Positions 19,480 to 30,921 of a stretch of DNA of 64,000 bases are shown here, piece after piece. The first letter of the stretch is position 1. Every line of letters starts with the position of its first letter. The DNA is from Chrysomallon squamiferum (taxonomy: Eukaryota > Mollusca > Gastropoda > Neomphalida > Peltospiridae), in NCBI GenBank assembly GCA_012295275.1, contig CM022675.1:4658713-4722712 (forward strand). Reading direction: 5' to 3'. The notes under the pieces were generated by a model. It was not told the origin of the DNA and made no database searches. It saw only the letters and a program-made list of their open reading frames with translations. Position numbers and translations under genes: made by a program.

Positions 19480-20296
19480 TGTTTATTAAGTAACTATCAT
19501 AATAATTGTTATTAAATTTAGAAACGTCCTCAAAACAAAAAATAGAAAAATGATAATAATAAAAGGTTATACTATGATTTAGACGCAAATTTAGACGGTT
19601 CGCCAATGTAATATAGATCGGAGTATGCCAAATTTGATGTAAAAATACCAATTTTGAAAATTGATTTCCGATCCAGAACCACAGTTTATTTCTAGTATGC
19701 TGAATCAGCATTTAGACCAAGTCTCTGAAAAACAAAACAAAACAGAATTAGTTTTTTGTACTCACGGACAATATCCAGCAGAATTAGTAAGAACAGAGTA
19801 AATAATCCAGTACTTAATAATCCAACACTTAGTAAACACACTGACTTAGTAATCCAAGAATTGCTAAACACAGAAATATTAATCTAAAAATTAAAACAGA
19901 ATTAAGAATCACATTCACCTTCAGAATGACGTCTTTCTCCAAGCAAGCGATCGAGTCACATTGAGTTCAGTTGTTGACGTCATATTTATACCCGCAAGAA
20001 ATACGGAAATTACCGAATGTTACGTCACTGGTTTACGTGGCGTAAAATGTGTTTCTTTTAAGAGAGTAAAAATTATAATTATTATAAAATATTATTTATG
20101 ATTTTGTTTCGCTATATATAATGCTAAGATTACTTTTCAAAATATTTTATTTCCATTTTATTAAAATGATGTTTAGTTCAAATGATTATAAATTAAAATT
20201 AAAGTAAATATTTAGATTTTATTAAAGTTATAACTATAAACCGACTTAGCGATATTTATATATTCTCATCCATTCGTTTTTATTTATTTATTTATT

Positions 20297-20343
<47 letters not shown>

Positions 20344-20919
20344 GATTACCAAACAATCGCTACGTTGAAATGAACTTTTGGTTTTCACAATCTTTTTTGC
20401 ACAATGTACATCTTATTTATTTAGAAACTTTTATTTTATTTATTTTTTTTATTTAACCAGATGGTTATGATTTAGTTTCTTAAACAATAAAATACTTTTC
20501 TATTTTGCTACCAAGACGTATTCAGGACAAGGGAGATAATTACGTTTGTTTACAAACATCTAATTATAAAAATTGTTCTCTTTATTTCTATTTCTTTTTT
20601 TCTCTCTTGCTTTTATTTATTCTTGTTTTCGAAGCTAACTTATGTTTAATTTTGCTAGTTATAGTTTTAATGATGTCTTCTCTACGATCATAGACGCATT
20701 TGAGTTTTAAAGAATATATAAATACGATTTTTCTTTCTTTCTTTCTTTCTTTATTTCTTCTTCTTCTTCTTCTTCTTCTTATTATTATTATTATTTTATT
20801 TCTTTTTTATTGTTATTATTTGTTTTACTATTTCATGTCTTATTAAAATATAAAATTTCAAGAAATATTATTTAATGAATGTATTATTGTATAAATGAAA
20901 TGATACATAGAGAAATAAA
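19480..20919. other. AT-rich spacer between satellite and right arm
   Basis: No gene was recognised. It includes a less AT-rich stretch at 19715-20045 (a possible minus-strand promoter), TTTA and (TTA)n tracts at about 20280-20342, and TTTC/TTC repeats at about 20730-20800. Confidence 0.5.
19975..20040 (-). promoter_or_regulatory. Possible minus-strand promoter with TATA box and CRE
   Basis: On the minus strand the sequence reads GCGGGTATAAATATGACGTC then AACAACTG: a good TATA-like TATAAATA overlapping the edge of a TGACGTCA cAMP-response element. Two more TGACGT/GACGT half sites lie nearby (about 20025 and 19933). A possible downstream exon (about 19885-19771, minus) is open and encodes a hydrophobic stretch with a GTGAGT donor, but no in-frame ATG was found. 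Motifs are seen directly; function is speculative. Confidence 0.25.
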
Positions 20920-21627
20920 AAATATGACTGAAAAGCGTGCATAAAAGTATTGAACAAAAACGGGAGAAACATTAAGCAAGAGTGATAACAGCAACGAAAA
21001 CGACAACAACAATAATAACATAATAATAATAACAACAACAATAATAAAAACAACAACGGTAATAATAATAATAATAATAATAACAAAGAAATCCTTATTT
21101 TTCAGACAATAACATTGAATTTATTGAGAGCATTCTGTGTACAGTTACCTTGGAAACAGAGTAACAGTTGTAAATATACATTCTTGTATACTATCACATC
21201 GATGTTGATATCTGTATACAGAACTGAACATTGTTGTAAACATATTTACGTATTCTTATAAACATATACGCATACACAAACATTTTCATGTAATTATTTG
21301 ACTACATTTATAAAGAGTTAGTAAGATATAGATACATAGCTTTTCTAATTTGTAAACATACATTACAGTATACACTTACATACATTCTGTTGAAACATAC
21401 AAACCTATATACATTTTGTCTTTGTTAATACATTCTGTATACGAAATGTATGCATTTGTAAACACAAATACACATTATTGTAAACAAGCACACCTTTTTA
21501 AGTGTACCGATAAAAATGTTGTTATATCTTTAGAATACCTTTTCCTTTTACATAGGTAATATTAGTGATGAATTGCATCATTATTTACTCATTCACACAC
21601 GCAGTCACATATACGTCACGCTTTAAT

Positions 21628-21630
<3 letters not shown>

Positions 21631-21705
<75 letters not shown>
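21631..21705 (+). repeat. (CT)n microsatellite
   Basis: A dinucleotide run at the point where similarity to the left arm stops. Similar (CT)n runs lie at 22777-22848 and 24774-24861. Confidence 0.9.
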
Positions 21706-21708
<3 letters not shown>

Positions 21709-22652
21709 ACCTGTAACAGATGAATTAAAGCTCTGTACGGTGAATTTATCATATTGTAAACATCAACAGTATTCAGTAAATGAAATATTATTTAAGTATT
21801 TTGGAACTGAGCTGTAACAGTTTCCGAATCATCTCACCCTAGTACTCTCCCCTTCATCAAATGATTTCTTCCTGCGCGTGTTTTAACCGTTTCAAGGTTT
21901 GTGATCGGTTTTAAAAGTTATTATCAACTGACAGAGGAGGGAAATAATATGAAATACACAAGACTGAGGTGCAGGTTATCGCAGGATCAAATCTAACATG
22001 TTCTTTCTCATATCTCATGACATAAAATCAAGCCATAAATTGCAGATATATTCTTAAGATCACGGACACCAATATTTTTAATTTCATTTAAATTTAATTG
22101 CATATGCAGCTGACTTAGCTATTCTCATATTATCCCCACAGAGTTGATATAAAATTCTCGAATTTCAGTGTCAAGTTGTCACTAAAAGAAATTTGGAAAA
22201 TTCTGATCAATTTTAATTAATTACTGCTGGGCATTCTCCAGAAAATTTAACTGAAGGCACAAATACTTGTTTTTTCCCATACGCTATATATTATTATTAT
22301 TTGAAAATAATTAAACACATTTATAAATCGAACTTCTGAGGTATCGAAGGGAGCAAGATGGAAACAAATTGATGTGCTTAAGAAAACACTCTGGGTAAAG
22401 CTTAAGGCTGTTATTTATTTACATCGATAATATTCGGATACTACTGTTTAACATTAACAAACATTTTCCTATATTTAATTATAAAAAGAATAATGTGATG
22501 AATAATGTGATGTGTGTATACGGTTTGCAAACAGTGTTTTCTTCTTTTTCAAACACACAGCCACACACAAAAATCGATACCTCCCTCTTTATCTTCTCGT
22601 TATTTATCGAATTTCCTTTCTACTTCTTCTTCTTCTTTTTCTTCTTCTTCTT

Positions 22653-22688
<36 letters not shown>

Positions 22689-22776
22689 GTTTTGGGCAAT
22701 GTATTACATTTTCTCTCTTTCTCTCTCTTTCTGTCTCGTTTTCTCTCTTTCTGTACATTAGTTTCACTACACTATC

Positions 22777-22851
<75 letters not shown>

Positions 22852-24346
22852 ATAACAAATCACTCTCACACGTACTAAAACAAGCAATTTAAGGCTGATA
22901 TTTTTCACAATCACAAGGCTCCGTCTTGCCGTTAGTTCAATATTTCAGTTTTTCATAAACCAGTTACAAGAGAAAAAACAAGAATGTTTCACTAACCACA
23001 ACTTATCACTAATGAGGCGACACGTTAACATATTAACCGTGTCAGGCACTCTCAGTGTTGTTTTACATTAAAATAAAATTTAAATAATTAAATAAATAAA
23101 AATAATAAAATCTTATATACAAAAAAAAAAAAGAAAACAAAAAAAAGAATAGAAACTAAACGTGGAAGTAAGCAGAAACTGTTAGACTGTTTCTTTACAT
23201 CGTCAAAAATACAATTAATAAAGATCATACATCTTTTTTACATATAGATTCTGCAAAACTGTCTTTGTTCAGTAACCTTTTTTACAACTACAGCAGCAGC
23301 AGTTGTAGTAGCATTAGAATTAGTAGTAGTAACAGTAGCAACACAATAGCAGCAGCAGCGGTAATAGTAGAAGTGGTAGTAGTAGTTAGTTTAGTACTAG
23401 TAGCAGAAGTAGCAGCAGTAGCAGTTGGAGCGGCAGTATTAGTGTTACTAGTAGTAGTAGCAGTAGCAACAACAGTGGTAACTGTAAAGGAAGAAATAGC
23501 TGTATTTTTATACTTGTAGGAGACATAATTGTGCATTTCATTGATACTCATTTGTTTTTTCTAATAGTTCAGTAATACGTGAACATTATAACAATGCAAA
23601 GTTTACAGAAAGCATGACGTGGACAAAGGTTTGTGTTTTCTAACAGTTCAGTAATACGTGAACATTATAACAATGCAAAGTTTACAGAAAGCATGACGTG
23701 GACAAAGGTTTGTGTTTTCTAACAGTCCAGTAACACGTGAACATTATAATGATGCAAAGTTTACAGAAAGCATGACGTGGACAAAGGTTTGTGTTTTCTA
23801 ACAGTTCAGTAATACGTGAACATTATAACAATGCAAAGTTTACAGAAAGCATGACGTGGACAAAGGTTTGTGTTTTCTAACAGTTCAGTAATATGTGAAC
23901 ATTATAATAATGCAAAGTTTACAGAAAGCATGACGTGGACAAAGGTTTGGAAGTGGCTAACTCTCCCTCCCCGATTCAAAGTTCATATAAACATTTTAGA
24001 GTCTAATTTAAAAAAGAAATCAGTTTGTTAAAAATGTAACTATACCTATTTCTTCTTCTTTATTAATTAATTAATTTCTTTAGTTCTTTATTTCATTTAT
24101 TTTATTTATTTTATTTATTATTATTTCTGTTTTTGTTGTTGTTGTTGTTATTATTAAATGAAAATGTAAGCAAAAAGAGGAGAAATAATAATTGTTGATG
24201 TCGTTGTTAATATGTTTATTCATTTCAAGTACAAACTACGATAAATGACTAATGTTATTTATTAATCATTTTTGATTAACATTTGATATATTTTGTTAAT
24301 TAGTCTCTTTTACATCTGATATTATGTTAACTTCTCTGAATTGTAG
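21706..24346. other. Segment without recognisable genes inside the right arm
   Basis: I see no exon of the receptor family here. It contains a TTC/TTA tract (about 22625-22688), a (CT)n run (22777-22848), a degenerate AGT/AGC trinucleotide tract (about 23288-23475) and the 79-bp minisatellite at 23551-23949. The trinucleotide tract is open in several frames only because of its composition. Confidence 0.5.
23551..23949 (+). repeat. 79-bp minisatellite, five copies
   Basis: Five units at a strict 79-bp spacing (GGACAAAGG at 23621, 23700, 23779, 23858 and 23937). Each contains TTCTAACAGTTCAGTAATAC and GCATGACGTGGACAAAGG. Units differ at only a few positions, so the array is young. Each unit repeats a TGACGT half-CRE, but no gene lies next to it. 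Confidence 0.9.
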
Positions 24347-24581
24347 ACAAAAACACAACAAAGTCTGCAAGAACACCATCATCGACAACTACCTGGTTAT
24401 GGCCATGTACCGTAGAAACAACAACATTGAAAATACCGACGACTTCAGTACCGACAGAACAGTTACCAGAGTCTACTACTCATAACATCAGTGCAGCACC
24501 AACGTCTCAGTATAAGAAAAGGGACACAACTCCACTTAAAGAGCGCACAGTCTGAAGTTGATAACAGAAAAAACATACCTG
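24347..24581 (+). pseudogene. Stalk exon fragment (gene 3 subtype), frameshifted
   Basis: The exon follows a TTGTAG acceptor and encodes DKNTTKSARTPSSTTTWLWP, VETTTLKIPTTSV and TSQYKKRDTTP, aligning with the stalk exons at 28584-28808 and 45886-46095. It is 235 nt long, not a multiple of three, and frame 1 stops at TGA shortly before the end. In the alternate frame the ending SAQ...NRKNIP is recovered, so a small indel near 24537 broke it. No membrane-helix exon follows before the tail fragment at 24958. Confidence 0.7.
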
Positions 24582-24635
24582 GTCAGTAAGTTTTTCTTTC
24601 TCCTAACCAGACATAACAATAACAATAACAATAAC

Positions 24636-24671
<36 letters not shown>

Positions 24672-24773
24672 TAATAATAATAATAATAATAATTGGAACA
24701 ATAACAATAACAATAGAACAAGAAAAATAACAATAAGAACAACGACGATAATGATGATAGTTCCATGATATAA

Positions 24774-24861
<88 letters not shown>
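24774..24861 (+). repeat. (CT)n microsatellite
   Basis: A long dinucleotide run in the intron after the stalk exon fragment. The membrane-helix exon expected after it is absent, and the tail fragment begins about 100 bp later. Confidence 0.9.
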
Positions 24862-24866
<5 letters not shown>

Positions 24867-24957
24867 CAAACATGCACGCACAAAAACACACAAAATAACA
24901 ACATATATATATATATATAAGTATGTATGTATAAATGTATATACTTGTATAAGCAGT

Positions 24958-25474
24958 CATGACGGAGACTACAACAACACAGATACATCAAATACGACAA
25001 CTCGTACATCTAACATCTACCACAACCTTGCTGAGGACGACAACGGTGACTACGATACCTGTGATAAGAAAAAGAAAACAACTACGTCTGATCTCTACAA
25101 CCTGCTTGGTGTCGACAAAGACAGCGACTACATCAGCACAAACAAAGAAAAGACAACTGCAACTGTATCTGACGTCTACAGGCACTTCGTGAATTCTGAA
25201 GACTACAACACAATGGACAGAAACCCGGCAACTGCGACGAGAACATCAGAAGTGTATAACCATCTTAACCAACCTGAAAGTGACAGCTACGACATCGCTT
25301 GATAAAGTGACTTCAGAATTATCGCTACCCAGTCTATATAGACTTATTGACACAACGAAATCAGAAATCTCTGATAACGTCAACGACGATTCCGACAACA
25401 ACGACAACGTTTCTGAAGGCAGTGGACATTTTTATTTTGTTCTGGAAAATTCTGATTTAAAAGAATCTCGCTAA
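24958..25474 (+). pseudogene. Tail exon fragment in the right arm
   Basis: The fragment starts abruptly within the tail (GSHDGDYNNT equivalent) after AT/GT repeats and has no acceptor. In successive frames it matches HDGDYNNTDTSNTTTRTSN, then shifts, and ends FYFVLENSDLKESR. Near 25300 the family frame meets a TGA (GACATCGCTTGA). It shares the TGA-to-TTA loss of the normal stop with 14136-14138, which links the two inverted arms. The first third of the tail and its membrane exon are gone. Confidence 0.75.
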
Positions 25475-26460
25475 AACGTGAGCAGTCTGAAATGGAAGTG
25501 AAACTGCACCAACTGGATCGTCACTGGCGAGCTCCAGCATGAAAACGCAAATACAGCGCTACTGATGCCAGAATCCGCTACACGAAAACAACCACATCAA
25601 CATGGACGACACAGATCACATAGAACGTCTACACCTCAACTGATCACTGCGAGAATAAAATATGTTTCTGAACTACAAATAAAAATATTGTTATACTAAA
25701 ATTTATTTTAAAAAGAATGCTATCTATGTAATTTTCTTTCTCTGGGAAAATGTATATAAGATATTCCTTGCTGGTTTGCTTTTTTATTTGTAATAGAAGC
25801 CCATGCAGATGGTTCCTTATTATTATCTGCGTGATCCTTAACCATAATGTGTGACTACATACATATATATGCTTATATTTTTATTATCCTAACGTTTAAT
25901 TTTTTTACTTTGTTTTGTTTTCCTGTATTTGTATACTGTAACCTATTAAACAACTGTTTCTGTTTTATAACTGTATTCTTCTCTGTTTTGTGTTTATAGT
26001 CATTCTGATTTTTTTACCAAATAAATAAACTGAGCTGAATTGTAGTTATAGTGGTAGTGGTAGTAGTAGTAGCTGCCGTACAGTAAGTATCATCTCGTTG
26101 TTACGTTTTGACTGCGCACACCGTCACCCAGGTAAAACACAATTAATGAGTAACGGGACATCGACAGATCCTCACTGGTACATTTCAGCTTGTTCCGCTA
26201 AGTTGACACAATTTTGAGATCATTTATACAAGTTGTCGACTTCGCGGGCCATATCCGCTTAACTAGTGGCAGCATATAATTATTAAATAAAATATACAGG
26301 GCCAAATTGAACTGGTAAATTTTAGTTTCATTTCTGACACACACCCACGTGATTTTGAGGAAAGCCTTTATCGTATTTAAACTAATACAAAAACAAAAAT
26401 GTAACCTATCAATTAAACACAAACAGATTCACAGAGAATATTACAGGATATAACTAAATA
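25475..26460. other. Downstream flank shared by both inverted arms
   Basis: No gene was recognised. Up to 26252 the sequence mirrors 13356-14135; from about 26255 to 26455 it resembles part of the spacer near 4186-4480 (AATTATTAAATAAAATATAC and what follows). A trinucleotide GTA tract lies at about 26044-26072. Confidence 0.5.
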
Positions 26461-27357
26461 CAGTGGAATCTCGGTTACGAACGCCTCGAAGCTCAAACAA
26501 ATCGGATTACGAACCGCGATTTTGTGCAATTTTTGTCTCGGTTTACGAATAATGTTCCGAGTTACGAATTACAGCGACGCGCCACGACAAGCTTTCTTTT
26601 GACGTCGGTTTTGACGTCATCATCTAGAAAAGATAAGAATAAATGCTTACGTCAAAATCGAGGTCAAAGTAAGGATTATAGACAATGCCCCATAGCAAAA
26701 TATATACACAGGCTGACATTCGAAAATCCGGACCTGAGGAGTGCCGGATTTTCAAAAATGCCGGACTTTTTTATGGCTGTGTGTGCTGTATATATTTAAC
26801 AGAAAATTACTACCTGTATACAGCAGCAAATAAAGGATAAAATGAGAAGGAATGAGCAGGAATACCTGTTAGCAGGTGCAAGCAAGTCTCAAAAGATGAT
26901 TCTGGAGTACAGCGCCATCAAAACATAAACGGCGCCTTCAGAAAACAGAGGCGCGCCAACACAATAAATTAGAAAATGCTCCAAAATCCATGCCACAAAT
27001 CTGACGAAACCAGATTTTCAGTAGCCAGATTTTTTAATGTCAACCTGTATTCAAATGAATTAGAGCCTTTAGTCTTCGATACGCAGGTGCAGCTCAATAG
27101 CTTTTGCATTCAGATTGCGTACTCACATTTTTTAAAGTGTTGCTGCTTATTTTATATCTTTTATTATACCCTATCCAATACGGCGCTCAAGTAAACAAAA
27201 AGTGAAAGAGACAATGCTGGTGGAAAGTATGAACGTATCAAGTACAGGTTAAGAGACAAATAACTGCAAAACATGAGAGTGACATTCGTGTGTACGTACA
27301 ATTCGGTTTAACAACCGACTTCTGGAACGAATTAAATTCGAAACCGACGTTCCCATG
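26461..27357 (+). mobile_element. Tigger/pogo-like DNA transposon remnant
   Basis: Starts CAGTGGAATCTCGGTTACGA and ends AAACCGACGTTCCCATG, diverged terminal inverted repeats flanked by TA on both sides, as in Tc1/mariner-pogo elements. Subterminal repeats (CGGATTACGAA, GAGTTACGAATT) resemble those of the elements at 48446 and 52700. No transposase is readable. A second element is nested inside at 26709-27047. Confidence 0.7.
26709..27047 (+). mobile_element. Nested non-autonomous MITE
   Basis: The ends CAGGCTGACATTCGAAAATC and the reverse complement CAGGTTGACATTAAAAAATC are inverted repeats. Subterminal GGATTTTC/AATCTGG motifs are also mirrored. About 340 bp long, with no coding capacity and TA-like flanks. 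It lies within the Tigger-like element, so it inserted later. Confidence 0.65.
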
Positions 27358-27382
27358 TAAATTGAGAAAGCGAATTTAAAAC

Positions 27383-27426
<44 letters not shown>

Positions 27427-28001
27427 TTATCAGATTATTATGATTATCATTATTATATGACACCAGTCTACACGCTTTTGAACTGATGTTTACAGTTGGT
27501 CCCATAGTTCGGTCTAGTACATTAATGGTACGTGCCAAGTACGCATCACAAAATAGCAAAATTAACATTATAAAGACAGGTCCAGTGGTTGCTGCTAAAC
27601 ATTGTTGACTAAAGACTGTTGGACAATATTGTCAAAAAATTTCAAATTTCTAAGGTCGGTATATTCTGATGTATTGATCCTATGAAGAAGAAATTTGAAA
27701 TTTAGCCGATTCAAACCATAACTGTTTTATCAAAATGTGAATAGGTCGGGTTGCACTCACTCATTGAACTGACATGTATCTGTCTGTATGTTTGTATGTA
27801 TGTTTGTATGTATGTTTGTATGTATGTGTGTATGTTTGTGTAAACAGGAGTATTCAGTTGTGTTAGTAATAGTAGAACCTGTGATGTCTGATTAGAATTG
27901 ACATCAGTGATGTGATAGTAGCTATCGTGATAATAATAATAGTTTTGAAATATTGATGTATACCTCTTTTTAATCAGAAAATAATTTTATTTCATACACA
28001 G
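27358..28001. other. Spacer before the truncated receptor
   Basis: No gene was recognised. It has a TA repeat (about 27387-27422), a block 27440-27760 that recurs near 39690-39780, 44560-44760 and 50560-50660 (AAAGACAGGTCCAGTGGTTG, TGTTTACAGTTGGTCCCATA), and a TGTA repeat (about 27784-27840). In gene 3 the same block lies inside the intron between exons 6 and 7, so this is the remaining 3' part of that intron; exon 6 and everything upstream are missing here. Confidence 0.55.
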
Positions 28002-28258
28002 GTGAAGATTTATCGGCAGATTCGGATTATTACAATAACGAAAAACATGAAAGCTTGTATTGAAAAAAGAATCACGTTATTGGGGATATAAAATGAAGTG
28101 GTATGTTTCTTCATCAGATGTGAGCAACAGTGTGTCATGTCAAAAGTGTGAGTATCGTGTACACACAAACAATAAACAAACAAACAAACAAATAACTGTT
28201 CATTACTCTACATCTCCACTAAATATTCTAATTAACAGCGGTTATAAACAACCAGTTA

Positions 28259-28298
<40 letters not shown>

Positions 28299-28376
28299 TG
28301 TTGTTGTTGCTGCCGTTGCTGTTGTTTTCATAGTCTTTGTTTTGTTTTTCTTCATTCTCCATTTCTTCGTAACATC

Positions 28377-28377
28377 T

Positions 28378-28449
<72 letters not shown>
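28377..28449 (+). repeat. (CT)n followed by (CTAT)n
   Basis: A dinucleotide run followed by CTAT tetranucleotides to about 28490, in the intron before the stalk exon. Gene 3 has the imperfect equivalent at about 45690-45815. Confidence 0.85.
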
Positions 28450-28467
<18 letters not shown>

Positions 28468-28885
28468 GTATCTATCTATCTATCTCTCTCCTTTTTCTTA
28501 CTTCTTTCGTTTTTATTGTTGTTGTTTTTTGTTATCTCGACATTTCTCCTTTTTGTTTTCTGATTTGTTTTACTTTATTGCAGATAAAAACACAAAATCG
28601 ACAGCAAAGGGATCGTCAACAACTGCAGAATCCTCGACTACTACAACAAAGACGAAAAACCCAAATTCGATGACTTCAGCACCTAAGAAAGAGTTAGCAC
28701 AGTTTACTACAGAGAACACGAATCCAGTGTCAACTTCTCAGTCAAACAAAAGGAACATAACTCCACCTAAAAGTAGCGCACAGGCTGACAACAGACAAAA
28801 CATACCAGGTTAGTTTGTTAGTATTTATTAGTTTCTTCATATTCAAACAGACGTTACATGTAAACCAGTAATAATGATAATAAAG

Positions 28886-29040
<155 letters not shown>

Positions 29041-29225
29041 TACATTTATATATTTAAAATAAATCTTATTGTTTCTAATCTTGTTTTTCAATTTCTATAA
29101 TTTTGTAGCACTTGCTGGTGGTGGTGTTGCTGCTGTCGTAGTAGTGCTAATTGTCGTAGTTCTGATTTTGCTGTGGACTAAACGGTACGTTTTTTTCTTT
29201 GTTTGTTTTAGTTTTTAGTTCATTA

Positions 29226-29262
<37 letters not shown>

Positions 29263-30003
29263 CAATTATTGACAAATGAATAATATGAAATATTTTATTT
29301 AGATATTTGTATGTCGATAAGTCTGTATATATGTAGGTATGTTTGTTTTTACATATATAAAGAATACAATTTTAAAAATGTTTAACTTTAATTTTTCCCC
29401 AGAACACATCGATTTTGTTTTAAAACTCAGAAGTTACCAGAATCAAGAATTAATTTTAACAAAAGAAACAATGAAATCAGCTCTGCTGAACATTTACAAC
29501 GCGGTCACACAAATTCGAGTTTTGATGTAACAACGACATCGACGTCGGCAGATTATGAATTTGAATCAGAAAATCAAGGAAACCACAGTGTTTACTACAA
29601 CGTCCCAAGCGGAGTTACAGTCAACGTGGAAAACAGAAATGATAACTACTACGACATCGCATATGTTAAAGCACTTCCCATTAACAGATCTACTGGAAAC
29701 TACGACACAGCGGATATCAAGACAGCTACTACTACAACGTCTGAAGTGGACAATCATCTCTCAGGCAGCCATGTCGGAGACTACAACAACATAGACACAA
29801 CAAATACGACAACTCGTACATCTAACATCTACAACAACCTTGCTGAGGACGACAACGGTGACTATGACACCTACGATAAGGAAAAGGTAACAACTACGTC
29901 TCATGTCTACAGCCAGCTTGGTTTCGACAAAGACAGCGCCTACGACAGCACAAGCAAACCAAAAGACGACTATCTGACGCCTACATCGACATCGATTATT
30001 TGA

Positions 30004-30484
30004 AGACTACAACACCATAGACAGAAACCCTGCAACATCAACAACAACATCAGAACCTTATAGTCAGCTATCTTAACCAATCTGACGGTGAAACTACGAC
30101 ATCGCTTGATACTGCTACGTCGGCTTCACCAGTCCCCAGTCTGTGCAGACATACTGCCTCGTCTAACAATCTAATTCCCACTAGGAAATCAGAAATATTT
30201 GATAACGTCCACGACGATTCCGACAACAACAACAACGTTTCTAAAAGCAGCTGATCTGTTTATTTTGTTCTGGAAAATTTGTATTGAAAAGAATCTGAAC
30301 AGGAACTCGATCGATATTTTGATGCAAAATTTGTTTCTGCTAGGAAGTGTTTTTTAAACCTATGTTAACAGGGTCTCAGACCAGAGTTTCTTTTATTATT
30401 TTTTATTTTGTTATATTTGTTGTTGTTGTTGTTGTTTTATATATTAGCAATGTTTCATCCTATATATTATTATTATTATTATTA

Positions 30485-30546
<62 letters not shown>

Positions 30547-30881
30547 CATAAACCGTAGTTCTGTGTTTCCTAACAGCTTGTTTTTTGGTTCTTATTATTA
30601 TTATTATTTTTTAAATCCCATGTTAATAATGTCTCGTAGTGTTTTTATTGTTTGCATTATTTGTATTATTCTTTTGACCGTTATATGTTGTGTTTCTATT
30701 TTATCCCAATATCTAAATAATCTTTTTGTCAGTGCGATTTATTTTTCACCTTGTTCCTGAGTTATGGGAGATCTCTTCTTATACTAAGAGTTTTGGTATT
30801 AATTTGCACTGATGCAAAATTTGTCGCTTGAAGGAAGTGTTTTCTAAAATCCACGTTAACAGTTACTTTTTTGTTTTGTTA

Positions 30882-30921
<40 letters not shown>

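Larger units (their letters stand above)
20920..26252 (+). repeat. Right arm of the large inverted duplication
   Basis: 20920-21705 and about 24958-26252 match the left arm in inverted orientation. The part between (21706-24957) has no left-arm counterpart and lies between CT tracts, which suggests insertion or recombination at (CT)n. It ends shortly before a Tigger-like transposon at 26461. Confidence 0.75.

Noticed and set aside
23265-23519. Ala/Val/Thr-rich frames on both strands
   Set aside because: Degenerate AGT/AGC trinucleotide repeat; no start context, splice sites or family match.
26524-26799. 91-residue frame inside the Tigger-like element as a gene
   Set aside because: It crosses the boundary into the nested MITE and shows no transposase motif.
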